Positions 15,770 to 22,925 of a stretch of 24,727 nt of DNA are shown one piece after another. Source of the DNA: an uncultured Alphaproteobacteria bacterium (lineage in GTDB: Bacteria; Pseudomonadota; Alphaproteobacteria; RF32; CAG-239); assembly GCA_910577095.1 (NCBI GenBank), contig CAJTLY010000019.1, forward strand, positions 1 through 24,727, written 5' to 3'. Numbering within the stretch: position 1 is the first letter of the stretch; each line of letters opens with the position of its first letter. The notes beneath the pieces were generated by a model. That model was not told the DNA's origin. It did not search any database and saw nothing but the letters and a program-made list of their open reading frames with translations. A program made the translations under genes and the position numbers.

Positions 15770-16973
15770 TGTTTATGAAATAAGAAAAGATTTTCCCGAG
15801 CTTTTGTTACCGGTCAACGGCAAACCCAACACTTTTCTGGATACGGCGGCTTCGGCGCAGAAACCCCAACAAGTGTTGGATCGGATGATGGATTTTTATC
15901 GAACCAGCTATTCCAACGTCCACCGCGGCGCCTATTATTTGTCCGAACAGGCCACCGCCGCTTATGAAAAAGCCCGGGAGACCGTGGCTGCTTTCCTCAA
16001 TGCCGGCAGCCGCGAGATCGTGTTTACGCGTTCGGCAACCGAGGGAATCAATCTGGTGGCCGCCAGCTGGGGGATGAATAATCTAAAAGCGGGAGACGAG
16101 ATTTTGCTTTCCGAAGCCGAACATCATGCCAACCTGGTGCCTTGGCAGACGGTCCGCGACCGAACCGGCTGCAGCCTGAAGTTTTTTAAGCTGAACGATG
16201 ACGGCAGTTATAATCCCGATCATTTTTACAATGCGCTGACGCCGCGGACGCGGTTGGTCGGTGTGGCCGGCATGTCCAACGTGCTGGGCACCGTTTTTCC
16301 GGTTAAGGAAATAGCGGCGGCCGCTCACCGTTACGGGGCATTGTGTTTGGTTGACGCCTGCCAGTCGGTGGTTCATCAGCCGGTGGATGTCAAAGACATT
16401 GATTGTGACTTTTTGGTTTTTTCGGGACACAAAACATACGGTCCGACCGGGATCGGCGTGCTGTACGGAAAATATGAACGGCTGGCGGCAATGCCGCCTT
16501 ATCAGACCGGCGGCGACATGGTTAAGAAAGTGACGCTTGAACATACCGATTTTGCCGAACCGCCGGCACGGTTTGAAGCCGGCACTCCGGCGATTGCCGA
16601 AGCGGTCGGACTGGGCGAAGCTTTGAACTATATGAAGCGTTTGGGATTGGAAAACATTGCCGCTCACGAAAAAGAACTGTTGAAATATGCCGATGCCCGG
16701 TTGGCCGAAATTCCCGAGCTGAAAATTGTCGGCACCGCACCGGAAAAAGGGGCAGTGATCGCCTTTGCCCTCGGAGACATTCATCCTCAGGATGTGGCTT
16801 TTGTTTTGGACAAGGAAGGGGTGGCGATTCGCACCGGACACCATTGTGCCGAACCGATTGTTACCCGGATGGGCTATACTTCGCTGGCGCGGGCTTCGTT
16901 CGGATTGTATACCACCCGTGAAGACGTTGACCGCTTTGTGGCGGCCCTCAACAAAGTCAAGAGTTTTTTTTAG
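15762..16973 (+). CDS. sufS: cysteine desulfurase SufS
   Basis: SufS, 403 residues, a PLP-dependent class II cysteine desulfurase that takes sulfur from L-cysteine and passes it through SufE to the SufBCD scaffold. The PLP lysine is Lys224 in FSGHKTYGPTG. Other PLP contacts are SATEGINLVA, EAEHHANLVPWQ and DACQSVVHQP. The persulfide-carrying Cys362 is in RTGHHCAEP with the short loop of the SufS type. The start ATG 15762 lies within the end of the hydrolase gene (8-nt overlap), with GAAGAA upstream. SufE, its usual activator, is encoded separately at 21290, not in this operon. Confidence 0.97.
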   Translation: MYDVYEIRKDFPELLLPVNGKPNTFLDTAASAQKPQQVLDRMMDFYRTSYSNVHRGAYYLSEQATAAYEKARETVAAFLNAGSREIVFTRSATEGINLVAASWGMNNLKAGDEILLSEAEHHANLVPWQTVRDRTGCSLKFFKLNDDGSYNPDHFYNALTPRTRLVGVAGMSNVLGTVFPVKEIAAAAHRYGALCLVDACQSVVHQPVDVKDIDCDFLVFSGHKTYGPTGIGVLYGKYERLAAMPPYQTGGDMVKKVTLEHTDFAEPPARFEAGTPAIAEAVGLGEALNYMKRLGLENIAAHEKELLKYADARLAEIPELKIVGTAPEKGAVIAFALGDIHPQDVAFVLDKEGVAIRTGHHCAEPIVTRMGYTSLARASFGLYTTREDVDRFVAALNKVKSFF

Positions 16974-16990
16974 GAAAGGAAAGACGTAAG

Positions 16991-17422
16991 ATGAGCGAAG
17001 ACAAACCGGAGTTGTTGGACGAAGATCAGGAAGCGCAGCTTTTACAAGCGTTGGCAGCGCAGGCGCCGGCCGAAGAATATGTGGCGACAGCCGGGGAACC
17101 GCTGCCCGAAGGCGCTTTGACGGCATCCGGCGACGATATCGTCAATGCTCTGAAAAATGTCAGTGATCCCGAAATTCCGATCAATATTTATGATATGGGC
17201 TTTATTTATGACATCCGCCGTTTAAATAACGGCAACGTCGAAATTGACATGACTCTGACCGCGCCGACCTGTCCGGTTGCGGGTATTTTGCCGCAGCAGG
17301 CGGCGGATGCGGTGGCCGCTCTGTGCGGGGTCGGGCAGGTGACTGTCAAGGTGGTGTGGGAACCGGCCTGGACCCCGGAGCGAATGACGGAAGACGGCAA
17401 AGCGGTTCTGGAGCTGTTTTAG
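16991..17422 (+). CDS. sufT: SufT/DUF59 (MIP18-family) Fe-S assembly factor
   Basis: A 143-residue protein with an acidic, Ala/Glu-rich N-terminal 45 residues followed by a DUF59 domain. Hallmarks are LKNVSDPEIPINIYDMGFIYDI, where the DPE motif is conserved, and LTAPTCPVAG, with the single conserved Cys. The family takes part in maturing iron-sulfur proteins, and in Alphaproteobacteria it commonly closes the suf operon. An AGGAAAGG ribosome site lies between the sufS stop (17 nt upstream) and ATG 16991. It is the last gene of the operon. No A-type carrier (SufA) follows. No clear intrinsic terminator follows; the next gene is convergent, 35 nt away. Confidence 0.92.
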   Translation: MSEDKPELLDEDQEAQLLQALAAQAPAEEYVATAGEPLPEGALTASGDDIVNALKNVSDPEIPINIYDMGFIYDIRRLNNGNVEIDMTLTAPTCPVAGILPQQAADAVAALCGVGQVTVKVVWEPAWTPERMTEDGKAVLELF

Positions 17423-17457
17423 CGCCGCAGACGGATTGTGTCTTGTCAAAAGATGCC

Positions 17458-17877
17458 TCATTTGGGAAGCGGAGTCATATAAAGGTTGACCTCCTCATCC
17501 AGCGAATACATTCTGCCGGTGAGCGGGTCGACAATCAGATAACCGATAATGCCGCCGATGACGATGTTGCCGAGATAATACCACGGGCTGAGATGCCAGT
17601 CGATCGGTCGGCGGATCGGCGCGTAGCCTTTTTTGGAAGCTTCAATGGTATATTTTGCCGGAGAAAAATAACCGTTTCGGGAAGTTTTGAGGGGCACCAC
17701 TGTCGGCGCCTGTCCCTCATACACCGCGATACCGTGACGATTGAGCACCCGGATATTCACCTCTTTGACGTTGGAATGGATCGGAATATCTTGTGTTTCG
17801 TCGCGCATAACAGTCGCGCAGGACGAGAGCAGAGCGCAGATTATGGCGCTGTAAACCAGAGTTGATATTTTGTTCAT
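17458..17877 (-). CDS. small lipoprotein with Gly-rich hydrophobic segment
   Basis: A 139-residue lipoprotein. ATG 17877 has AAGGAAA about 9 nt upstream and gives a signal peptide ending LLSSC, with Cys20 lipidated and followed by ATVMRDETQDIPIHS. A beta-rich middle (about 28-90) with LKTSRNGYFSPAKYTIEASKKGY looks PEGA-like. Then comes a Gly-rich hydrophobic stretch (YYLGNIVIGGIIGYLIVD) and DPLTGRMYSLD. Similar lipoproteins are common in Gram-negative bacteria but have no assigned function. A structured, terminator-ended RNA lies directly upstream in the same direction, so its expression may be controlled by transcription attenuation. It converges on sufT. Confidence 0.8.
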   Translation of the reverse strand: MNKISTLVYSAIICALLSSCATVMRDETQDIPIHSNVKEVNIRVLNRHGIAVYEGQAPTVVPLKTSRNGYFSPAKYTIEASKKGYAPIRRPIDWHLSPWYYLGNIVIGGIIGYLIVDPLTGRMYSLDEEVNLYMTPLPK

Positions 17878-17904
17878 TTTCGAACTTTCCTTTTGTTTTT
17901 TCAA

Positions 17905-17937
17905 GTTAAAACAAAACCCGCCGTAAAGTCAGGCGGG
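17905..17937 (-). terminator. intrinsic terminator of the structured RNA
   Basis: CCCGCC pairs with GGCGGG (17917-17922 with 17932-17937) around a 9-nt loop; on the minus strand it is followed by TTTTGTTTTAAC. It ends only about 15 nt before the lipoprotein ribosome site, a spacing typical of attenuators. Confidence 0.85.
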
Positions 17938-18103
17938 CGGATGTTCGAAAACCGTACATATTCAAACGGCTCGACCTATTGGGCTAAGCCTTATTCAGCC
18001 GACATCCACCCGAAGGTAAGAAGTCGGCATGTTTTTTCAAGTCGTATGCCACGACCGAATATGTTGAGGGTTTTCGACGCCCCGGACATGCAACGCACAT
18101 CCG
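17905..18103 (-). ncRNA. candidate structured RNA (riboswitch-like leader or sRNA)
   Basis: On the minus strand a multi-stem fold can be drawn by eye. P1 is CGGATGT/ACATCCG (18097-18103 with 17938-17944). P2 is CGAAAACC/GGTTTTCG (18069-18076 with 17946-17953). P3 is ACATATTC/GAATATGT (18057-18064 with 17956-17963). Enclosed are a UUCG-capped hairpin (GCCGAC/GTCGGC, 17998-18028) and a short hairpin (18041-18055). The 5' end can alternatively form a 9-bp hairpin with the adjacent GCATGTCCG, breaking P1. A terminator adjoins P1. I recognise no known riboswitch class. It may instead be an independent small RNA, including a divergent 6S-type RNA. Confidence 0.55.
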
Positions 18104-18109
18104 TCTCAC

Positions 18110-18138
18110 AAGTTAGCGGTTAAAAGAAGAAATGTAAA
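18110..18138 (-). promoter_or_regulatory. promoter for the structured RNA
   Basis: On the minus strand: TTTACA, a 17-nt spacer, TAACTT. This places the transcription start close to the 5' arm of P1 (18103), which fits the RNA boundary. Confidence 0.4.
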
Positions 18139-18159
18139 GAAAATTTTCCGCACCGCCGT

Positions 18160-18191
18160 TTTTTGCCCGCTTGTGACGAAGCAGGCAAAAA
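18160..18191. repeat. inverted repeat in the intergenic region
   Basis: TTTTTGCC and GCTT pair with AAGC and GGCAAAAA around GTGACG. The A and T runs lie outside the stem in the wrong order for a terminator on either strand, so it may be an operator or simple inverted repeat. It lies immediately upstream of the promoter at 18196. Confidence 0.4.
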
Positions 18192-18195
18192 GTAT

Positions 18196-18224
18196 TTGCC
18201 AAATTTGTCTAACTTTGTTATCAT
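18196..18224 (+). promoter_or_regulatory. promoter for the cation exchanger gene
   Basis: TTGCCA, a 17-nt spacer, TATCAT (each 5 of 6 to consensus), about 65 nt before ATG 18291. Confidence 0.65.
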
Positions 18225-18290
18225 AATTTTCACTGAAATTTATTATGCCTATTATCCTAATCTGAAAATAAACACATAAATGAAAAGAAT

Positions 18291-19247
18291 ATGATGACAT
18301 CGATTTCTCTGATATTGGCAGGTTTTTCTCTGTTGATATTCGGCGCCGACATTATTGTCAAAGGTTCGGTTGCCATGGCTAACAAGTTGAGGATTCCGCC
18401 TTTGATCGTCGGTTTGACGGTGGTTGCTTTCGGAACCTCGGCACCCGAATTTGTCGTCAGCATCACTTCGGCCCTGCAGGGTGCGGAAGGCTTGGTGCTG
18501 GGTAATGTTGTGGGATCAAACATCGCCAACATTCTGCTTATTTTGGGCGGAACGGCGGTTATTTTTCCGATTGCGGTCAAGCGTCGGGCGTTTTTCCGCG
18601 ATTATGGCTTTTTGCTGACGGTGACGCTCGCTTTTATTGCCTTTGCCCTGACCGGTGTTTTTGTACGCTGGATGGGAATTGTGATGCTGTTGATGTTGGC
18701 GGCGTTTATCGTCTTTAACTATCGCAGTTCCAAAAGTGATCGCGAAGCACCGGGTGCGGAGAGCCAAAGCCCGTGGGCAGCCAAAAGCTGGTGGTTTGTT
18801 TCAGCGGCGACGGTTTTGGGACTGGGCGGCATTGTTTACGGTGCCGATTTGCTGGTTGACGGTGCAGTCCGCATTGCGCAGGCGTTTGGCGTTTCGGAAG
18901 AAATTATCGGTTTGACGATCATTGCTTTCGGTACCTCGCTGCCCGAGCTGGCAACGTCCGGTATGGCCGCGTTTCGCAAACAAAGCGATCTTGCGGTCGG
19001 CAACGTCCTCGGTTCCAACATCTGGAATATCGTGTTTATCATGGGGGCGGCCGCAACCATTACCGACGTTGAGGTTCCGCAGCAGTTTGTCCGCTATGAC
19101 ATGTGGGTGATGCTCGCGGCTGCCGTGGTGTTGCTGCCGTTGGTTTACCGCCGCAACAAAATAACCCGGACCGCCGGCGTTTTGTTTGTCGCCGCGTATG
19201 TCGCCTATCTGACGTCGCAGGTTTTGATTTCGCGCGGAATTTGGTAA
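18291..19247 (+). CDS. CaCA-family sodium/calcium exchanger (YrbG-like)
   Basis: A 318-residue inner-membrane antiporter with about ten membrane helices. The two inverted alpha-repeats that form the ion site are clear: GLTVVAFGTSAPEFVVS with GNVVGSNIANILLILG in the first half, and GLTIIAFGTSLPELATS with GNVLGSNIWNIVFIMG in the second. The paired acidic Glu in PEF and PEL are the cation ligands. A hydrophilic loop (SSKSDREAPGAESQS, about 145-160) links the halves. E. coli YrbG is the closest well-known relative; transport of Ca2+ in exchange for Na+ or H+ is inferred from the family. ATG 18291 and ATG 18294 are both possible, with only a weak GAAAAGA upstream. Monocistronic, with its own promoter and terminator. 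Confidence 0.92.
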   Translation: MMTSISLILAGFSLLIFGADIIVKGSVAMANKLRIPPLIVGLTVVAFGTSAPEFVVSITSALQGAEGLVLGNVVGSNIANILLILGGTAVIFPIAVKRRAFFRDYGFLLTVTLAFIAFALTGVFVRWMGIVMLLMLAAFIVFNYRSSKSDREAPGAESQSPWAAKSWWFVSAATVLGLGGIVYGADLLVDGAVRIAQAFGVSEEIIGLTIIAFGTSLPELATSGMAAFRKQSDLAVGNVLGSNIWNIVFIMGAAATITDVEVPQQFVRYDMWVMLAAAVVLLPLVYRRNKITRTAGVLFVAAYVAYLTSQVLISRGIW

Positions 19248-19261
19248 ACGGGATGTGTTTG

Positions 19262-19292
19262 AAAAAGAGCCGGTTTTATACCGGCTCTTTTT
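19262..19292. terminator. bidirectional intrinsic terminator
   Basis: AAAAAGAGCCGG pairs with CCGGCTCTTTTT around a 7-nt loop, between the exchanger and the convergent M20 peptidase gene. It shares the AGAGCCGG stem with the terminator at 431-458. Confidence 0.88.
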
Positions 19293-19332
19293 GTTTTGGT
19301 GATTTTGCGGGCAGCAAATAGATAAAGAGAAC

Positions 19333-20436
19333 TCATATTTTGCCGGCAATAAAGGCATCGATATATTTCTTTTCAATTTCCAACAATTGTTCAACCGAGT
19401 CGAGTTCCACATATTCGAGGTCGCCGTGAGCGTTCTCGCCGTTGACGCTGTGCATGACAATCACCGAACGGTCGGAAAACATCCGGGCGTCGGTACCGCC
19501 GCACATTTGCGAAATTTTCAGCGGCCGCCCGATTGTTTGAGCGGCAATTTCCCGGTAGGCGGCAATTTCCGGACAGTCGGCATCCATATACACGCCGCGA
19601 CTGCATAACAGAATTTCGTAATCGCAGCCGAATTGCCGGGTACTTTTTCGGAGTTTTTGTTCCAACTGCGGCAGGGATATTTTTTCGGTAAGCCTGAAGT
19701 TGACCAGCGCTTCCGCTTGTGCCGGTACCATATTGTATGTTGTCGGCGAGTTGAAGGCGGTAACCACCATTGTGTCCACCCAAATGCTTTCGGGACGGGT
19801 TTGTCCTTTTTCAAACCGGGTAAAGTTTTTTTCCAACTCGGTCAGGCAGTCGGTCAGGCGGGTAACGGCGTTGATGCCGTCCCAGGGACGGGAACTGTGG
19901 GCGTTTTCTCCGACAGCGTTTATTTTGACCGTTACCGGATGCTTGGCTTTGTCGCACAGGGTATCAAGGCTGCCGGCATCGGTATCGAAAACGATTCGCG
20001 CTTCAATCGGCTGGTTTTTAACCAACGCCTTAATGCCGTTGCTGGAAGTTTCTTCGTCGGTGGTGATCAAGACGCCGAAGCGGATATTCTTGTTCATCGC
20101 ATAAGCCAGTGCGGCCAGATTGACAACGACCGACGACTTCATGTCGAGCGCGCCGCGCGCATACAGACGGCCGTTTTCCGTTTTGGGGACAAAAAGCTTT
20201 TGAGCGGCCGGAACCACGTCCAGATGCCCGACTGTCAGAATATCAAACCGCTCGCCCGGACAGTTGGCAAGCAACAGCACCGGATCGGCGCCTTCAAAGT
20301 CAAATTCGCGGATGATCGCTCCCTGCGGTGCCAGTTCGTTTTTCACCAGATCGACAACCCGGCGGATCTGGGCCTTGTCTCCCGAAATGCTGGGAATTTG
20401 AACCAGCTTGAGGATGTTTTCAACGAGCGGCTTCAT
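19333..20436 (-). CDS. M20-family metallopeptidase/deacylase
   Basis: A 367-residue zinc hydrolase of the M20 (ArgE/DapE/CPG2) family. Metal ligands and catalytic residues are visible: His71 and catalytic Asp73 in VGHLDVVPA, bridging Asp98 in GALDMKSS, catalytic Glu128 and ligand Glu129 in TTDEETSS, and Asp151 or Asp153 in VFDTDAG. A C-terminal His lies in NAHGDLEYVEL. The insertion with GENAHSSRPWDGINAV is the dimerisation domain, containing the His that reaches the partner active site. It cleaves an N-acyl amino acid or dipeptide; the exact substrate cannot be assigned. Its 5' end overlaps the GNAT acetyltransferase by 17 nt, so the two form an operon. Confidence 0.88.
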   Translation of the reverse strand: MKPLVENILKLVQIPSISGDKAQIRRVVDLVKNELAPQGAIIREFDFEGADPVLLLANCPGERFDILTVGHLDVVPAAQKLFVPKTENGRLYARGALDMKSSVVVNLAALAYAMNKNIRFGVLITTDEETSSNGIKALVKNQPIEARIVFDTDAGSLDTLCDKAKHPVTVKINAVGENAHSSRPWDGINAVTRLTDCLTELEKNFTRFEKGQTRPESIWVDTMVVTAFNSPTTYNMVPAQAEALVNFRLTEKISLPQLEQKLRKSTRQFGCDYEILLCSRGVYMDADCPEIAAYREIAAQTIGRPLKISQMCGGTDARMFSDRSVIVMHSVNGENAHGDLEYVELDSVEQLLEIEKKYIDAFIAGKI

Positions 20437-21154
20437 GTTTTCTTTGGTCGATCACGGTTACGAAAGTTTGTTTCATCTGTCGGCGCCGGCGCAGATGTTC
20501 CAGCGCGTTGTCAATTCCGGTATGAGCAATGTGAACGTCGCTGATGCAAAAAACGGTTTGGCCGTCTTCTTTTTTCAGGATATGGTCAAAGTCTTTGGTT
20601 TGGGCAAAAGGGACAAAGCCGAGTTTCTGATAAAAGTTTTTGGCATTGCTGTTGTTGGCGTTATATTCGATAATCAGATTTTGATAGCCCAGTTTTTTCA
20701 ATTCCGGAACCGTTTGTTCGAACAGCAGGGTTCCCAAACCGTGATGCTGCACTTGCGGATCGAGGTAAATCTGATTGACGATCAGGGTTTTGTCGTTGAG
20801 TTCGACTTCGCGGTCAAAACGGATTTTGCGGCACCAGGCAAATTCAAAACCGTCAAGATAGCCTTTCTCCACTTCCTGAGCCTGCCGTTCTTCGGGGCGG
20901 GTATAATATTCGGGGATTGCCGAATAGCGGATAAAGCCGCGCGGCACGTCATTGACGTGCAGCACCGCCACCAGCGACTGTTGGTCTTCGGCCATTTTCC
21001 ACAGTTTTTTGATGAAATAGCCCCGGGTATAGAGAGCCATTTCCTGCTCGGACTTGTAGTCGGCGGAAAGTTTGTTGTAAGAACGCTGATAGGCTTCGGC
21101 CAGAGGCAAAATCATACTCAGGCGTTTTTCGAGGCTGCGGATTGATATTTTCAT
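20420..21154 (-). CDS. GNAT-family N-acetyltransferase with C-terminal extension
   Basis: A 244-residue protein with a GNAT domain at about 60-205. The acetyl-CoA pyrophosphate loop is QHHGLGTLLFEQ, preceded by VNQIYLDPQ (strand beta4). It is followed by NNSNAKNFYQKLGF, the typical end of the fold. The last 35 residues (DGQTVFCISDVHIAHTG and a basic run LRRRRQMKQ) extend beyond the domain and are not recognised. Start ATG 21154 has AAAGG 6 nt upstream. First gene of a two-gene unit with the M20 peptidase. One gene could add an acetyl group that the other removes, but this is speculation. Substrate unknown. Divergent from sufE. Confidence 0.85.
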   Translation of the reverse strand: MKISIRSLEKRLSMILPLAEAYQRSYNKLSADYKSEQEMALYTRGYFIKKLWKMAEDQQSLVAVLHVNDVPRGFIRYSAIPEYYTRPEERQAQEVEKGYLDGFEFAWCRKIRFDREVELNDKTLIVNQIYLDPQVQHHGLGTLLFEQTVPELKKLGYQNLIIEYNANNSNAKNFYQKLGFVPFAQTKDFDHILKKEDGQTVFCISDVHIAHTGIDNALEHLRRRRQMKQTFVTVIDQRKHEAAR

Positions 21155-21192
21155 CGGAAACCTTTGGGTTGACGGGTTAAAATTTTGCAAAA

Positions 21193-21220
21193 ATTATATA
21201 TGATTCTATGGGTGAGTCAA
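21193..21220 (-). promoter_or_regulatory. promoter for the GNAT-M20 operon
   Basis: On the minus strand: TTGACT, a 16-nt spacer, TATAAT, about 40 nt upstream of ATG 21154. Confidence 0.7.
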
Positions 21221-21289
21221 ATACTAATTAAAAAAAGATAGACCTTTAACCCGATTAATGATACAAAACAAAAGAGAAGAGGACTGATC

Positions 21290-21700
21290 ATGGATATTAA
21301 TGAATTAAGTGAAAATTTTGAACTGTTGGACGATTGGGAAGACAAATACCGTTATCTGATCGATCTCGGCGAAAAGCTGCCGCCGCTGGAAGAAAAATAC
21401 AAAACCGACGATTGGAAAGTCAGCGGCTGCCAGTCGCAAGTGTGGTTGGTTCCCGAATTTTCGGAAACCGCCGGCGAACGGCTGCTTTCGTTTCGCGGCG
21501 ACAGCGATGCCGCGATTGTGCGCGGGTTGATTGCGGTGGTGTTGACGATGTTCAACCGCCAAACCGCTGCCCGTATCCGTGACTTTGACGCTTTTGCGGC
21601 GCTTTCGCGGCTTGGTTTGCAGGAGCACCTTTCGCCCAGCCGCCGCAACGGGCTGACCGCAATGATTGAAAAAATCCGGTTATATGCGGCTGAGCCGTAA
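21290..21700 (+). CDS. sufE: sulfur-transfer protein SufE
   Basis: SufE, 136 residues, which accepts persulfide sulfur from SufS and passes it to SufB. The reactive Cys47 is in WKVSGCQSQVWL, the family signature. The N-terminal WEDKYRYLIDLGEKLPPL and the C-terminal SPSRRNGLTAMIEKI helix are typical. An AGAGGA ribosome site lies about 7 nt before ATG 21290. It is separated from the main suf operon by about 4 kb and lies 22 nt upstream of the sucC-like gene in the same direction. It thus probably leads a sufE-sucC-sucD-comF transcript. Confidence 0.95.
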   Translation: MDINELSENFELLDDWEDKYRYLIDLGEKLPPLEEKYKTDDWKVSGCQSQVWLVPEFSETAGERLLSFRGDSDAAIVRGLIAVVLTMFNRQTAARIRDFDAFAALSRLGLQEHLSPSRRNGLTAMIEKIRLYAAEP

Positions 21701-21722
21701 CCGTAACGATAGGGACTGTCGC

Positions 21723-22925
21723 ATGAATATTCACGAGTATCAGGCCAAACAAATCTTAAACCGCAACGGGATCAAAATTCCGAAGGGAAAAATTGCCTAT
21801 ACCGCGGAGGAGGCGTGTCGGGCCGCCAAGGCAGTGACGGCCAAAGGCCCGTGGGTGCTCAAAGCGCAAATCCAGTCCGGCGCCCGCAATTCAGGCCGTT
21901 TTTTGGAGCCCCGTGCCGGTTCGCGCGGCGGCATCCGCCTGGTGCACAGTCTCAAAGATCTGTCGGTCGAAGCCGAAGCCATGCTCGGTTCGACGTTGGT
22001 TACCAAGCAAACCGGCGCCAAAGGAAAACTGGTCAGCCGTGTCTATGTAGAAGCTTATAATAAAGTCGGATTTACTTTTTATGCCGGCATGGCGATCGAC
22101 CGCACGCTGCCGGCGGTAACGTTGCTGCTGGCCAACACCCGCGACGATGACATCAATACGATTGCCGAATCCGATCCCAACCGGATTTTTCGCCTGCCGC
22201 TGGATTTGGTAACCGGCCCCACCCATGCCCAAACCGGCCGCGCCGCCGAATTTTTAAAGTTGCAGCCGCGCAGTTATGACAGTTTTTATCTTTTTTTGCG
22301 CGGCATGTTTAAGGCTTTTATGGCCAACGACGCCCTGATGATCGAAATCAACCCGGCGGGAGTGATGAAAAACGGTGATATCATGGCGTTGGATGCCAAA
22401 ATCACCCTCGATGACAAAGCGTTGTTCCGTCATCCGGAAAATCAGCGCCTGAAGGACGATTATGAAACCGGTGCGCGAGAATTGAAAGCTTCAAAATACG
22501 GTTTTACCTATCACGAATTTGACGGCAGCATCGGCTGTATCGTCAACGGCGAAGGACTGGCGATGGCAATTTCCGATCTGGTCAGAAGCCGCGGCAGCGG
22601 TGTTGCCTGCTGGCTGAATGTCAAAGGCGGCGTTGATCGCGATAAAATTGCCGCCGGTATCAAAATCATTGCCACCAACCCGCGGGTGGAAGGGATCGTG
22701 ATTAATATTCTGGGCGGTTTTGTACGCTGCGATCTGATTGCCGACGGCATTATTGACGCGGCGGCGGAAGTCGGAATGAATATTCCGTTGGTGATTCGTT
22801 TTGAAGGAACCAACCGCGACGAGGCGGAAAATATTCTTAAGCGGTCGGGGCTGCCGTTGGTTCTCGCTCACAATATGGAAGATGCGGTAGATCGGATTTT
22901 GCAAGCGGTACGGGAGAACGAGTGA
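21723..22925 (+). CDS. sucC: divergent SucC-like (succinyl-CoA ligase beta) subunit
   Basis: A 400-residue ATP-grasp protein homologous to succinyl-CoA ligase beta. It begins MNIHEYQAKQIL and keeps LVTKQTG, MIEINPAGVMKNGDIMALDAKI (Mg-binding Asn and Asp) and NILGGFVRCDLIADGI. Several usually invariant parts are changed. The GGRGKG nucleotide loop is SGARNSG, STEGG is replaced by NTRDDD, NGAGLAM is NGEGLAM and DVGGGA is NVKGGV. It therefore looks like a diverged paralogue rather than a working TCA-cycle subunit, although a changed substrate is possible. Start ATG 21723 was chosen because the family N-terminus begins there, with TAGGGA upstream. It overlaps the sucD-like gene by one base. Confidence 0.85.
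   Translation: MNIHEYQAKQILNRNGIKIPKGKIAYTAEEACRAAKAVTAKGPWVLKAQIQSGARNSGRFLEPRAGSRGGIRLVHSLKDLSVEAEAMLGSTLVTKQTGAKGKLVSRVYVEAYNKVGFTFYAGMAIDRTLPAVTLLLANTRDDDINTIAESDPNRIFRLPLDLVTGPTHAQTGRAAEFLKLQPRSYDSFYLFLRGMFKAFMANDALMIEINPAGVMKNGDIMALDAKITLDDKALFRHPENQRLKDDYETGARELKASKYGFTYHEFDGSIGCIVNGEGLAMAISDLVRSRGSGVACWLNVKGGVDRDKIAAGIKIIATNPRVEGIVINILGGFVRCDLIADGIIDAAAEVGMNIPLVIRFEGTNRDEAENILKRSGLPLVLAHNMEDAVDRILQAVRENE

Noticed and set aside
16083..17126. 347-codon open frame on the minus strand opposite sufS and sufT
   Set aside because: Shadow of sufS; no initiation site or recognisable domain.
17893..18123. 76-codon plus-strand frame through the structured RNA region
   Set aside because: No ribosome site, unusual composition, and the region is better explained as a minus-strand structured RNA with promoter and terminator.
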